Part shown: in pieces, positions 45,881 to 54,865 of the stretch
Numbering within the stretch: the stretch's first letter is position 1
Layout: every line of letters begins with the position of its first letter
From: Renibacterium sp.
Lineage (GTDB): Bacteria > Actinomycetota > Actinomycetes > Actinomycetales > Micrococcaceae
DNA: 64,000 nucleotides
Reading direction: 5' to 3'
NCBI GenBank assembly: GCA_017419405.1
Contig: JAFOLH010000005.1
Location: 372,001-436,000 of the forward strand
Position numbers and translations under genes: made by a program
Notes under the pieces: generated by a model
What the model saw: the letters and a program-made list of their open reading frames with translations, nothing else
Database searches by the model: none
Told to the model about the DNA's origin: nothing

Positions 45881-47305
45881 ATGATGATGCTCAAATCTCG
45901 TGCCATCGCAGCCGGGCCCGCCCTGCTCCTCGCGGCCGGTCTGGTCGTGACTGCAGCGCCGGTGGCGAATGCCGCGCCATTGGCCGGCCCGGTGCCGGCT
46001 GCTGCTCAGCCGACTGCCAGCGCAAAAGCCGCAGCCAATGCAGACCCGTTCTTCGACTACGACGGCAGCCGGCCACTGGCGGAATTCGCGCCGGGCGAGC
46101 TGCTCAAAACCCGCACCATCGCGTACCACGTGGCCGGAATCCCGTTGCCGGTCACCGTGGAGCAATTGCTCTACCGCTCGACGAATTTGCGCGGTGAGGC
46201 GGTCGCCAATGCGACGTCGGTCATCAAACCGGCACCGCCGACTCCGCTGGAGTTCCTTTCGCCGCTGAAGGGCCGGGGAAAGCTCGTCTCCTACCAGTCG
46301 GCTTACAACTCGCTCAATCCGGAAGACGGGCCGTCGCGGGCGATCGCAGGCGACTTCAGTTTGGGCAATCTGGTCACTGGATCGGGTAGCGCCGGCGCGG
46401 TGGTTCCCACCGCGGAAGGTGCGATCCTGGTGCCGTTGCTGAAGCAGGGCTATACTGTGGCGATGCCGGACACCGAAGGGCCCGCCGCCGAATTCGGTAC
46501 CGGGGCGGCATATGGGCGCTACACGCTGGATGCCTTGCGCGCTGCCTACAACTCACCGAAGGCGGGCTTGAACAAAGACACCAAGACGGCCCTGATCGGA
46601 TATTCCGGCGGTGCGATCGGGACGAATTGGACTGCGGCGTTGGCCCCGACCTACGCGCCGGACGTCAATAAGAATCTGGTCGGTGCAACCTCCGGCGGAC
46701 TCCTGGTGGCGCCGGTGAACAACCTCGACTATGTTTCGGGGACGCCGTTGTGGGCGGGCATCGCACCGATGGCGGTCAAGGGCGTATCCCGGGCCTTGGG
46801 CATCGATCTCACGCCATATTTGAATGACCGGGGAGTCAAGCTGTTCAACCAGCTGGAAAATGCCAGCGTGCTGGTCGGGGTCCCGTTGGGATCCGGGGTC
46901 ACCTGGGCTGATCTGGCGAAGCCGGAGTACTCGGACCCGTTGTCTGTCCCGGCCTTCGTCGAAGCAGTCAACAAAGTGAACCTGGGTCTGATCGGGTCAC
47001 CCACGACGCCGATACAGACCGCCATGGGAGGCAACGGCGTGCTTGAAGGGACGCCTGGATTCGGCACCGGAGACGGAGTGATGCTGGTCGGCGATATCCG
47101 ATCGTTGGCCAGGCAATACTGTGCCGCGGGCACGCCGGTCGACTACACCGAGCACCCGCTGCTTTCGCATGCCGGTGCGGCGATCGCCTGGTACCCGGGG
47201 GCCTTGTCCTGGATCAACGACCGGTTCGCCGGCAAAGCCGCGCCGAACAACTGCGCCGGCATCGCGCCCGGGAATCCGCTGGTCCCGGCGCAAGTGACTC
47301 GCTGA
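45881..47305 (+). CDS. Secretory lipase (LIP family)
   Basis: A 474-residue exported alpha/beta hydrolase. A signal peptide covers about residues 1-30 (ALLLAAGLVVTAAPVANA). The nucleophile elbow is GYSGGAIG near residue 243, with a late Asp (MLVGDIRS) and His (LLSHAGAA). It belongs to the same family as the truncated gene at the window start. GGGGA lies 5 nt before the first of three consecutive ATG codons. It has its own promoter region after the tRNA terminator (about 170 nt, nothing else seen) and a strong terminator behind. Confidence 0.85.
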   Translation: MMMLKSRAIAAGPALLLAAGLVVTAAPVANAAPLAGPVPAAAQPTASAKAAANADPFFDYDGSRPLAEFAPGELLKTRTIAYHVAGIPLPVTVEQLLYRSTNLRGEAVANATSVIKPAPPTPLEFLSPLKGRGKLVSYQSAYNSLNPEDGPSRAIAGDFSLGNLVTGSGSAGAVVPTAEGAILVPLLKQGYTVAMPDTEGPAAEFGTGAAYGRYTLDALRAAYNSPKAGLNKDTKTALIGYSGGAIGTNWTAALAPTYAPDVNKNLVGATSGGLLVAPVNNLDYVSGTPLWAGIAPMAVKGVSRALGIDLTPYLNDRGVKLFNQLENASVLVGVPLGSGVTWADLAKPEYSDPLSVPAFVEAVNKVNLGLIGSPTTPIQTAMGGNGVLEGTPGFGTGDGVMLVGDIRSLARQYCAAGTPVDYTEHPLLSHAGAAIAWYPGALSWINDRFAGKAAPNNCAGIAPGNPLVPAQVTR

Positions 47306-47331
47306 CCGCTCCCGCACCGCTCAAACGTCCG

Positions 47332-47369
47332 CCGGCGCCGGTCCTAGCCTCAGCCAGGACCGGCGCCGG
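47332..47369 (+). terminator. Hairpin terminator after lipase
   Basis: Perfect 14-bp GC-rich arms (47332-47345 and 47356-47369) with a 10-nt loop, 27 nt after the lipase stop. Confidence 0.8.
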
Positions 47370-47416
47370 GGCTAGAATGGAGGCCTCCACAACGGCGTAT
47401 GAGGCGGTTGATCCCG

Positions 47417-48028
47417 ATGCCCCAGCAGGATATGAACGAGTTCGACAATCCAGTGACCCGCGCGGCCCGGTACCGGGCCAGCCAGGAAGCGCAGGCAGAA
47501 TCCGGAGCGCCTGCTGAGGCGGAAATTCCGCCCTTCCGGCCGGAGGACGTTGCGGCCCGGGCGGACGCCGCGGTGGACCTGGCCGTGGCCCGGGGCGATT
47601 TCGACAATCTGGCCTACGCCGGCAAACCGCTTCCGGCGATGGGTGCCAACCTGGACCCGGACTGGTGGGTCCAGGGGTTGATCCAGCGGGAGCAGCTGAC
47701 CGGTTTGGGCCCGCCGGCGATCATGCTCCGCAAAGAAGACGCCGAGCTCGACGCCGAACTGGACAAACTGCCGACCGAAGGCCAGGTCCGGGAAATGCTC
47801 GAAGACTTCAATGCCCGGGTGGTCGATGCCCGGCGGCAGCTGCTCGGCGGCCCTCCGGTGGTGACGAAAGTCCGTGACATCGAACAGGAGATCCAACGCT
47901 GGCGGGCGCGACGGGCTGCGGCCAATCCGTCCCCGGTACCGGCGACGGGCCGGAGCCGGCGGAAAACCGGTCCCGGGATCTGGGCCAGATGGTTCCGGCG
48001 GGAGAAACTCCCAGGCCGCTTCCATTGA
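47417..48028 (+). CDS. DUF1992 (DnaJ-subfamily C member 28-like) protein
   Basis: About 203 residues. The domain around residues 42-110 (ARADAAVDLAVARGDFDNLAYAGKPLP, then DPDWWVQGLIQREQL) matches DUF1992, found in bacteria and in animal DNAJC28; its role is unknown. A charged helical part and a basic Arg-rich tail (RSRRKTGPGIWARWFRREK) follow. ATG 47417 has GAGGCGG upstream; ATG 47399 would add six residues. Confidence 0.8.
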   Translation: MPQQDMNEFDNPVTRAARYRASQEAQAESGAPAEAEIPPFRPEDVAARADAAVDLAVARGDFDNLAYAGKPLPAMGANLDPDWWVQGLIQREQLTGLGPPAIMLRKEDAELDAELDKLPTEGQVREMLEDFNARVVDARRQLLGGPPVVTKVRDIEQEIQRWRARRAAANPSPVPATGRSRRKTGPGIWARWFRREKLPGRFH

Positions 48029-48102
48029 AGCAATGAAACAACTCCTGTAGTTTTGTTACTCACTAGTAGCATTCGATGCCGCTAGAACACAGGGAGGTGT
48101 TC

Positions 48103-49587
48103 ATGTCAGCGAAACATGTGGACGTGCTGATCGTCGGCGCAGGGATGTCCGGAATCGGCGTCGCCTGCCATCTGCGCCGCACGCATCCGGACCGCAGCTA
48201 CGCGATTCTGGAAGCCCGCGAGGTCAGCGGCGGCACCTGGGACCTGTTCCGTTATCCCGGGATCCGTTCGGATTCGGACATGCACACTTTCGGCTTCGGC
48301 TTCCGGCCTTGGGAATCCGAGGACTCGATTGCCGACGGCCCGGCGATCCTCAAGTACTTGCGGGAGACCGCGGTCGAATACGGCGTCGACCAGCACATCA
48401 TCTACCAACGCAAGCTGGTGGCCGCCGATTGGTCCTCCGAGCGCGGGATCTGGACTGTCGAGGCGGTCCGCCAGGACAACGGCGAGACCGAGCAGTACAC
48501 CTGCAATTTCCTGCTGATGAACACCGGGTACTACCAGCACGATTCCGGCTACCAGCCTGAGTTCGCCGGCCGGGACCGGTACCGGGGCGAATTCGTGCAC
48601 CCGCAATTCTGGCCGGAGGAGCTGGACTACGCCGGGAAGAAGGTCGTGGTGATCGGCAGCGGAGCCACCGCGGTCACCTTGGTGCCGACCATGGCCGGGA
48701 CCGCTGAGCACGTGACCATGTTGCAGCGTTCGCCCACCTACATCGTCGCGCAGCCAAAGCAGGATCCGCTCGATCGCGCGCTGCGCAAGGTGTTGCCGCT
48801 TTCGGTCAGCTACCCGATCGTGAAATGGGCGAACATCCTCAAGCAAGTCGCGATCTACAAGTCGTCGAAGGCCATGCCCCGGGTGATCCGGAAAGGGCTG
48901 ATCCGGATGGTGGCCAAGCAGCTGCCCAAAGGCTACGACGTCGAAACCGACTTCGGCCCGCGCTACAACCCCTGGGACCAACGCCTGTGCCTGGTGCCCG
49001 ACGGCGACCTGTTCCGGTCGATCCGCAACGGCGAGGCCTCGGTGGTCACCGATCAGATCGACACTTTCACCGAAAACGGCATCCGGTTGCGCTCGGGCAA
49101 AGAGCTCGAAGCCGACATCGTGGTGTCCGCGACCGGCCTGAACATGTCCGCGCTGAGCGGCATCCGGGCGTCCGTGGACGGAGTTCCGGTCGACGTTTCG
49201 AAAGTGGTCGTCTACCGGGACACGATGGCGTCCGGAGTGCCGAATTTCGCCTTCACGTTCGGCTACATCAATTCGTCGTGGACGCTCAAAGTGGATCTCA
49301 CCGCGGATTTCATCTGCCGGTTGATGAAGCACATGGACGAACACGGCTACCACAGCGTGGTCCCGCAGATCACCGATCCGTCGATGAAACTCCGCCGGAT
49401 GCTGGATTTCAAGGCCGGTTACATGGAGCGCAGCGCGCAGCAGTTCCCGCTGCAGGGGGATCGGCGCCAATGGCAGGTGCGGATGAGCTACCTCTCCGAC
49501 TACCGGGCCTTGCGGGCAGCCAAATTCGATGTCCCGGAGCTGGGTTTCAGCACGCGGAAAAAGCTGCAGGAGAAAGCCGAGGTGTAG
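48103..49587 (+). CDS. Flavin monooxygenase, Baeyer-Villiger type (EthA-like)
   Basis: A 494-residue NADPH- and FAD-dependent monooxygenase. It has the FAD GxGxxG site (LIVGAGMSGIG), the Baeyer-Villiger fingerprint YRGEFVHPQFWP, and the NADPH GxGxxA site (VVVIGSGATAV). The overall pattern (GGTWDLFRYPGIRSDSDMHTFGF, ATGLNM) is close to mycobacterial EthA, which oxidises ketones and thioamides. Substrate here is unknown. GGGAGG lies 5 nt before ATG 48103. There is no adjacent TetR gene like ethR. Confidence 0.88.
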   Translation: MSAKHVDVLIVGAGMSGIGVACHLRRTHPDRSYAILEAREVSGGTWDLFRYPGIRSDSDMHTFGFGFRPWESEDSIADGPAILKYLRETAVEYGVDQHIIYQRKLVAADWSSERGIWTVEAVRQDNGETEQYTCNFLLMNTGYYQHDSGYQPEFAGRDRYRGEFVHPQFWPEELDYAGKKVVVIGSGATAVTLVPTMAGTAEHVTMLQRSPTYIVAQPKQDPLDRALRKVLPLSVSYPIVKWANILKQVAIYKSSKAMPRVIRKGLIRMVAKQLPKGYDVETDFGPRYNPWDQRLCLVPDGDLFRSIRNGEASVVTDQIDTFTENGIRLRSGKELEADIVVSATGLNMSALSGIRASVDGVPVDVSKVVVYRDTMASGVPNFAFTFGYINSSWTLKVDLTADFICRLMKHMDEHGYHSVVPQITDPSMKLRRMLDFKAGYMERSAQQFPLQGDRRQWQVRMSYLSDYRALRAAKFDVPELGFSTRKKLQEKAEV

Positions 49588-49619
49588 CCGGTGCAAGCCG
49601 GCCGCAATGCAGCTCCAGC

Positions 49620-50192
49620 TCAGCCGGCGCGCAGCACCGGAACGGCCGCGGGGCCGAGGAAATCCTCGGCTCCGCGCATCGCGGTGTGGTCCTGGCGGAC
49701 GTCGCCGGGCTGATCGCCGTTTCCGTACAGCAGCCCACCCCAGGCCATCCCCAGATACTCGGCGGTCAGCCGCAACGAGGTGGCCAGGCCATCGGCCTTG
49801 CCGGCGTCGTCGGTGTATCCGGCGCTGATCGCCCAGAGCGTCCGGCCGGCCATGGTGCGACGGAACCGGAGCCCCGGAATATGCAGCCAGCCGTCCCAAT
49901 GGTCGAGGTAGCGTTTCACCGGCGCGGAGACCGAATACCAATACAACGGTGAGACGATCACCAAGTCGGTGGCGCGCAGGGTCGCGGCGAGCAGCGCGCC
50001 CTCGTTGCCGTCCGGAAAGATCGGCGCCGCGTCGGCGTCGGCGTCGAAATCCGGCAATGGCAGGTCGGCGAGCCGGAGCCATTCCGAGCTGGCGCCGTCG
50101 GGCAGGTGCTGTTCGGTCCGGCGGGCCAGGATCGCGGAGTTCCCGTTCGGCCGGGAGCTGCCTTCGATGAAGACGAAATGCCGCTCGCTCAT
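49620..50192 (-). CDS. NAD(P)H-dependent flavin reductase / flavodoxin-fold oxidoreductase
   Basis: A 190-residue flavodoxin-like protein of the NADPH-dependent FMN reductase family. The phosphate loop is EGSSRPNGNSAILA, and VSPLYWYSVSAPVKRYLDHW is the usual flavin-stacking region. It may reduce quinones, azo or nitro compounds. The ATG overlaps the MFS transporter stop by 4 nt, so the two work as a coupled pair, probably in detoxification, under MarR control. Confidence 0.85.
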   Translation of the reverse strand: MSERHFVFIEGSSRPNGNSAILARRTEQHLPDGASSEWLRLADLPLPDFDADADAAPIFPDGNEGALLAATLRATDLVIVSPLYWYSVSAPVKRYLDHWDGWLHIPGLRFRRTMAGRTLWAISAGYTDDAGKADGLATSLRLTAEYLGMAWGGLLYGNGDQPGDVRQDHTAMRGAEDFLGPAAVPVLRAG

Positions 50193-51649
50193 CGGACGGC
50201 CTCCGGCCGAACGGCTTTGCGGCGCTGCGGCGCGGCTGCGATGGCCAGGGCCGCGATGGCGACCACCGCGCTGAGGATCAGCCCGGGGCGGAAGGTGTCC
50301 AGGGTCGCCGCCGCATCTCCGGCCGGGTGCCCGGCCTGCGCGCCGGCGACGATCGCCGTGGTCACGGCCAGCACCAAAGCTGCGCCGACTTGTGCGCTGG
50401 TCTGGATCAAACCTGCGGCCAAGCCTTGTTCGTCGTCGTGGATTCCGGCCGTAGCCTGCACGTTGATGGACGGGAAGCCCAAGGCGAAACCGATGCCCAG
50501 CAGAATCACCGACGGCAGAATGTCCAGGGCGTAGTTGGGGCTGGTGCCCACGTGCAGGAACAAGAGGTAACCCAGCGACAGGGCAGCCAATCCGGCGACG
50601 ATGAGCTTCACCGCGCCGATCCGGTCAATCAGCGCGGAAGCGAACGGAGAGCTCGCCGCCACGATCAGGCCGGTCGGCAGCAAAGCCAATGCCATGGCCA
50701 GCGGGGACCAGCCGAGCACGTTCTGCAGGTACATGGTCAAGATGAACTGGAAGCTCAGGTAGGAACCGAACAAACCGATGATGCTCAGGTTGGCCCGGGC
50801 CACCCAGCCTTGGCGCAGGATGCCGAATCGGACGAGCGGGTGTTTGACCTTGGCTTCGATGATGCCGAAGGCGGCCAGCAGGAGCGCGGACAACGCGAAG
50901 CCGACGATGGTCCGCGGCGCCGTCCAGCCGGCCTCCGGGGCGGAAACCACCGTGTACACCAGAGTGAGCATGCCTAGCGCCAAGGTGATGGCGCCGCCGA
51001 TGTCGTGCCCGCCGTCGGTGGCCGGTTTGTCTTTGGGAATGAATTTGAAGCCCAGGAGAACCGCGACGACGGCGATCGGCACCGCGACCAGGAAGGTCCA
51101 GCGCCAGCTCAGCGAGGTCATCAGGCCGCCGAGCACCAAGCCCAGCGAGAAGCCGCTGGCGCCGAAGGTGGAATAGATCGAGATCGCGCGGTTGCGGGCC
51201 GGGCCTTCGGCGAAGTTGGTGGTGATGATCGAGAAGCCGGTGGGTGCGGTGAAGGCTGCAGCCAGGCCCTTGATGAAACGGGTGGCGATCAAAAGGGTCG
51301 GATCGTTGACGATTCCGCCCAGAAGCGAGGCGATCGCGAATATGCTCAGCGCGATCAGGAAGATTTTGCGGCGGCCGAGCAGATCGGCCATTCGGCCGCC
51401 GAGCAGCAACAGGCTGCCGTAACCGAGCACGTAGGCGGAGACGATCCATTGCAGGGATTCGGTGCCCAGGCCCAGTTCGCGGCCCATCGAGGGAAGGGCG
51501 ACGCCGACCATGGAGACGTCCAGGGCGTCGAGGGCCAGGACCGTGCACAGGACGAGCAGGAGCATGATCTGCCGACCGGACCATTTGCCGGTGGGCGCGG
51601 AGTGTGGCTTCGTCGCAGGCGTGGCGACGAGAGGTGGTGTCGTGGTCAT
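50189..51649 (-). CDS. MFS drug efflux transporter (DHA2 family)
   Basis: A 486-residue transporter with 14 predicted helices. The MFS signature GGRMADLLGRRKIF follows helix 2, and the start LALDALDVSMVGVALPSMG is typical of DHA2 (EmrB/QacA-like) drug:H+ antiporters. It is divergent from marR with an operator between, and is first in an operon with the flavin reductase. It likely exports toxic aromatic or cationic compounds; the substrate is unknown. Confidence 0.88.
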   Translation of the reverse strand: MTTTPPLVATPATKPHSAPTGKWSGRQIMLLLVLCTVLALDALDVSMVGVALPSMGRELGLGTESLQWIVSAYVLGYGSLLLLGGRMADLLGRRKIFLIALSIFAIASLLGGIVNDPTLLIATRFIKGLAAAFTAPTGFSIITTNFAEGPARNRAISIYSTFGASGFSLGLVLGGLMTSLSWRWTFLVAVPIAVVAVLLGFKFIPKDKPATDGGHDIGGAITLALGMLTLVYTVVSAPEAGWTAPRTIVGFALSALLLAAFGIIEAKVKHPLVRFGILRQGWVARANLSIIGLFGSYLSFQFILTMYLQNVLGWSPLAMALALLPTGLIVAASSPFASALIDRIGAVKLIVAGLAALSLGYLLFLHVGTSPNYALDILPSVILLGIGFALGFPSINVQATAGIHDDEQGLAAGLIQTSAQVGAALVLAVTTAIVAGAQAGHPAGDAAATLDTFRPGLILSAVVAIAALAIAAAPQRRKAVRPEAVR

Positions 51650-51692
51650 GGCATCAAACTATATGACGCATCATTGAATGACAAGGAAAAAG

Positions 51693-51719
51693 ATGACATA
51701 GAATTTAATTCTTCGTCAT
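51693..51719. promoter_or_regulatory. MarR-type operator
   Basis: A 27-bp dyad centred at 51706: ATGAC near the left end, GAATTTAATTC in the centre, GTCAT at the right; 11 of 13 positions per half are complementary. It lies between the divergent MFS and marR genes, 16 nt before the marR ATG. Confidence 0.75.
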
Positions 51720-51734
51720 GGTAAACTGGCCGGC

Positions 51735-52145
51735 ATGACGAAACTTGGAGTGTCCTCCAGGAGTGCGGCTGAGGCCGCGGATTCTGGGCTGGTTGAGCAA
51801 TGGCGCTCGGTGCAGGATGCCTACTTGCGTACTTCGAACGCGATCGAACGGGAATTGGAAAGCAAGTTCGACATCGGCTTCAGCGAGTTCGAGATTTTGG
51901 ATCTTCTGGCCGAGTATTCGCCGGAGAACTGCCGGATGAAGGATTTGGCGCTCACCTCTCCGTTGACCCAGAGTGCCTTGTCCAGGATCGTGGACCGGTT
52001 GGAGAAAGCCGGAATGGTGGAGCGGGCCGCGTGCGCCGACGACCGCCGCGCGATGCTGGTCGCGCTCACTCCGCTGGGCCGCAGCGTGCACGCCGAAGCG
52101 GCGGTCGCCCAACGTGCGGTGCTCAAGGAGTGCCTGGGCGCTTGA
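51735..52145 (+). CDS. MarR family transcriptional regulator
   Basis: A 136-residue winged-helix repressor. Visible are the helical dimer part (LVEQWRSVQDAYLRTSNAIERELE), the DNA-binding core (SEFEILDLLAEY, LTQSALSRIVDRLEKAGMVERAACADDRRAMLVALTPLG in two parts) and a short C-terminal helix. Length is slightly below the usual 140-150. It is divergent from the MFS/flavin-reductase pair and most likely represses both directions through the shared 27-bp dyad, released by a small aromatic ligand (family knowledge). Confidence 0.88.
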   Translation: MTKLGVSSRSAAEAADSGLVEQWRSVQDAYLRTSNAIERELESKFDIGFSEFEILDLLAEYSPENCRMKDLALTSPLTQSALSRIVDRLEKAGMVERAACADDRRAMLVALTPLGRSVHAEAAVAQRAVLKECLGA

Positions 52146-52231
52146 GCCTGCACGGTTGAGCCGGTCCGCGCCGGCTCCGATGGTTTTGCGCGGAAAATCA
52201 GGGTATTCATCGGAAGGTTCCAGTGTGTGGT

Positions 52232-52308
52232 GATGACCTCTAGGTGGTTGCCCCCTGGTCATCCGAAGACTCGGGATCCGGTGGCCGGCGCGCCCTGACC
52301 GGCGTGCC
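52232..52308 (+). other. Structured leader before matrixin gene
   Basis: GATGACC (52232-52238) pairs with GGTCATC (52257-52263), and the enclosed part can extend the stem (AGGTGG/CCCCCT with one mismatch). A second hairpin pairs GGCGCGCC (52287-52294) with GGCGTGCC (52301-52308). The marR stop is followed by a further hairpin at 52158-52177. No known riboswitch was recognised. Confidence 0.4.
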
Positions 52309-52335
52309 TACTTCGATGAAAATCAGGAGATATTC

Positions 52336-53355
52336 GTGAAGACTCTGATTCGTCCACTCGGCGCCGCTGCGGTCGCCTTCGCCCTACTCGCCGGCGGCAC
52401 CGCAACCGCCCAGGCGTACAACCTCTCCGGCGGACATCTGCCGACCACCAGCCCCAGCTACAAGATCAACGGAGGCTCCTCAGCGTCGAGGACTGCTTGG
52501 TCAGCCGGGGTGTCCGATTGGAACAACGCCGGCGCCGGGGTCAGCCCCAGCACGACCTCCGGTTCCGCCACCGTCGCATTGAGCGAAGCCAATGATTCCA
52601 GCGTCAGCTGGGACGGCATCACCTATTGGAACAACGGGGCCAACGGCGTGATGACCAATGTCAGCGCGCAGCTCAATGCGGCCTACACGGCAGGCTACAG
52701 TGCATCGAAGCGCGAAGGCGTCGCGGCGCACGAGGTCGGGCACACGCTGGGCCTGGCGCACAGCAATAGCTGCGTTTTGATGAACCCGACCACCCCGGAC
52801 CGCACCAATTGCGGGGTGTACACGCCGCAGCAGGACGACATCAACGGGGTTCGGGCGATTTACGGCGCCAGCAGTCGCGCTGCTGCGCAATCGGGCACCG
52901 TGATGCACCTGTCCCAGGCGGAAAGCTTCAAAGACCTCAAGAGCCTGCACCGGAGCGCTGACGCCGTGGTCGTCGCCAGCGTGGGCGGCCAGAGCTCCAC
53001 GGTCAAGGACGGGATTCCGTTCACCGACCACAACCTCAAGGTCCGGGCTTGGCTCAAAGGCGGCAGCAGCACCGGTTCCGCGACGGTCCACCAGACCGGT
53101 GGCACGGTCGACGGTGCGCTGATGCAAGACGATCGGGATCCGCTGCTCCAGGAGGGCCAGACCGGAATCTATTTCCTGCGCCAGTACGCGCCGGGCAAAT
53201 TCTTCATCATCGGCGGTGCGGACGGCCGGTTCGAGATCACGGCCGGCAACTCGGTGTCCGCACTCGCTTCGTCGAATGTGAAAGACGTCTCGGGGTCGTT
53301 GTCCGATCTGGTCTCCCGGACCCAGGGCCTGACCCGGGCCGAAGGATCCCGCTAG
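52336..53355 (+). CDS. Secreted matrixin-family zinc metalloprotease
   Basis: A 339-residue exported protein. Signal peptide about 1-27 (ATAQA). The zinc motif HEVGHTLGLAH gives H132, E133, H136 and H142, and Met149 (VLMNP) is the Met-turn, so it is a metzincin of the matrixin/snapalysin-like type, catalytically complete. A C-terminal beta-rich domain (about 185-320) follows. It probably degrades extracellular protein. GTG 52336 has AGGAG 7 nt upstream. Confidence 0.85.
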   Translation: MKTLIRPLGAAAVAFALLAGGTATAQAYNLSGGHLPTTSPSYKINGGSSASRTAWSAGVSDWNNAGAGVSPSTTSGSATVALSEANDSSVSWDGITYWNNGANGVMTNVSAQLNAAYTAGYSASKREGVAAHEVGHTLGLAHSNSCVLMNPTTPDRTNCGVYTPQQDDINGVRAIYGASSRAAAQSGTVMHLSQAESFKDLKSLHRSADAVVVASVGGQSSTVKDGIPFTDHNLKVRAWLKGGSSTGSATVHQTGGTVDGALMQDDRDPLLQEGQTGIYFLRQYAPGKFFIIGGADGRFEITAGNSVSALASSNVKDVSGSLSDLVSRTQGLTRAEGSR

Positions 53356-53397
53356 ACGGCCGTGCGGCAGTAGCGTCGCTGCGCTGAACCCTGCGCT

Positions 53398-53458
53398 CGG
53401 TTCTCCCGTCCGCGCCCGGAATGACCGGTGCGGGCGGGAGGGCCTTAGGCGAGAACCG
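53398..53458. terminator. Nested hairpin between convergent genes
   Basis: Inner arms 53403-53413 and 53430-53440 pair over 11 positions with one G-U pair. An outer pair CGGTTCTC (53398-53405) and GAGAACCG (53451-53458) competes with it. It follows the matrixin stop and precedes the MpaB-family gene end. Confidence 0.65.
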
Positions 53459-53480
53459 CGCCGATCGGTTGCGCACCGGC

Positions 53481-54380
53481 TCACCGCGAGGCGGTGCGCA
53501 GCCGTTCGATCCGGCGCAGCGCGGCCTGTTCGCTGGGCCGGACCCTGCCCAAGCCGATCCGCACGATGCCCAAAACCACCCGGACCCCGGCCCGGGTCAA
53601 CCGGGGGAACCGTGAGCGGCGCAAGCCCAGCAGCTCGCGGAACTCGGGTTCCAGAGAGTCCACCGCAGCGCTGAAAATCACCCGGTATCCCTTCAGCTGC
53701 GAGCCGGGCAATGGCGGATTCCGGATGAATGCCAGCACTTCGCGCACCCGCGCGTCGGCCCGCAGTTCGCCGCGGCGGTGCCATTCCCGCAATTCGGTCC
53801 GCATGGCGGCCTCGGATTCCGGTGGTGCCGCGACGCCCATCAACCGCCCGGCCTGCGCCCATTCGCGGACGTAGGCGTCCCCGTCGACCTGGCGGCCATA
53901 GCGCTGGTTGGCGCTGAGGAACGCGTCCATGAAGGCGATGTGCACCCAGCGCAACAACTCCGGATCAGCGGCCGAGTAGTTGCGGGCCACGCCGTGGCCG
54001 TCGGTGAATTCGCCGGATACCGATTCGTGCATCCGGCTCACCCAGGCAGAAGCCGCACGGGCGGCTCCGGTGGACCCGTAGGTCACTGTGAAGATCCAGC
54101 GGATGGTGCCGGCGAGCCGGCCCAAGGGGTCTTCGCGGAAACGGGAATGGTCCCAGACCCCGGCCAGGGCGCCCGGGTGGAGTGCTTGCATGAGCAGTGC
54201 TCGGACGCCGGCGACGATCGTGGTCGTCGAACTGTGCACCGCCCATACCGCTGACGACGGCGGGAAGTAGCCGGCGTCGTCGCCGTCGGCGAGCCGCCCG
54301 ACCCATTCCGGGCGGGATTCCGGATCGCCGGTGAAAGTCTGCTTCAACTCGGCGCTCCAACGGCGGAACGGGTTCGCCAT
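53481..54380 (-). CDS. Oxygenase MpaB family protein (DUF2236)
   Basis: A 299-residue protein of the DUF2236/MpaB family, related to latex-clearing protein, with a mostly helical heme-binding-type fold. Family features are LLMQALHPGALAGVWDHSRFREDPLGRL, then YGS, RMHESVSGEF and WVHIAFMDAF. The reaction is unknown; some relatives are oxygenases. It starts 2 nt after the stop of the lipoprotein gene, so they are likely cotranscribed. Confidence 0.8.
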   Translation of the reverse strand: MANPFRRWSAELKQTFTGDPESRPEWVGRLADGDDAGYFPPSSAVWAVHSSTTTIVAGVRALLMQALHPGALAGVWDHSRFREDPLGRLAGTIRWIFTVTYGSTGAARAASAWVSRMHESVSGEFTDGHGVARNYSAADPELLRWVHIAFMDAFLSANQRYGRQVDGDAYVREWAQAGRLMGVAAPPESEAAMRTELREWHRRGELRADARVREVLAFIRNPPLPGSQLKGYRVIFSAAVDSLEPEFRELLGLRRSRFPRLTRAGVRVVLGIVRIGLGRVRPSEQAALRRIERLRTASR

Positions 54381-54382
54381 GC

Positions 54383-54865
54383 TCAGCCCACGGAGTTCCC
54401 GGAGACCCAGAACCAGCGGCCATCGACCTTGACCACTTCCAGGCCCACCCGGACCGGATCGACCCCGCCGGGGAAACTGAGCGCGTCCGGACCGAAGATG
54501 AAGCCCTGCTCCACCTGGACGGTGACCCTCGCGTCATTGGGCATCTCGAAGCTCCGGGTCGGCTGGTCGACCGGGGTGGCTTTGCCGGCGTCGATGGCCG
54601 GGTCGCGGAAGAAGCTCGTCTTGTCCTGGTAGAGGTCGGCGATGAACTTTTCGCAATAGCCGCCCAGGGCATTGCGCGCCGCGGGCAGGGCCAGGGCGCA
54701 GACCCCGTTCCAATTGCCGGCGAGCACGGCTTCGTAATACTGCCGGACGACGGCGGCCGCTTCGCTGTTCGGGTCCGTCGGCTTCGGGTCGGCGTTCTGC
54801 ACGCTGCACGCGCTGAGCAGCACGAGCAGGACGGCTAGCGGCAGGACGCCGCGGGTGAACTTCAT
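54383..54865 (-). CDS. Lipoprotein of unknown function
   Basis: About 160 residues. A lipobox LLSAC gives a lipidated Cys near residue 20. The rest (AAAVVRQYYEAVLAGNWNGVCALALPAARNAL) looks like an NTF2-like small alpha+beta domain, seen in many actinobacterial lipoproteins, and ends in a beta-rich part (VGLEVVKVDGRWFWVSG). ATG 54865 (MKFTRGVLPL) is preferred; ATG 54877 is possible. No partner is known; the MpaB-family gene follows. Confidence 0.7.
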   Translation of the reverse strand: MKFTRGVLPLAVLLVLLSACSVQNADPKPTDPNSEAAAVVRQYYEAVLAGNWNGVCALALPAARNALGGYCEKFIADLYQDKTSFFRDPAIDAGKATPVDQPTRSFEMPNDARVTVQVEQGFIFGPDALSFPGGVDPVRVGLEVVKVDGRWFWVSGNSVG

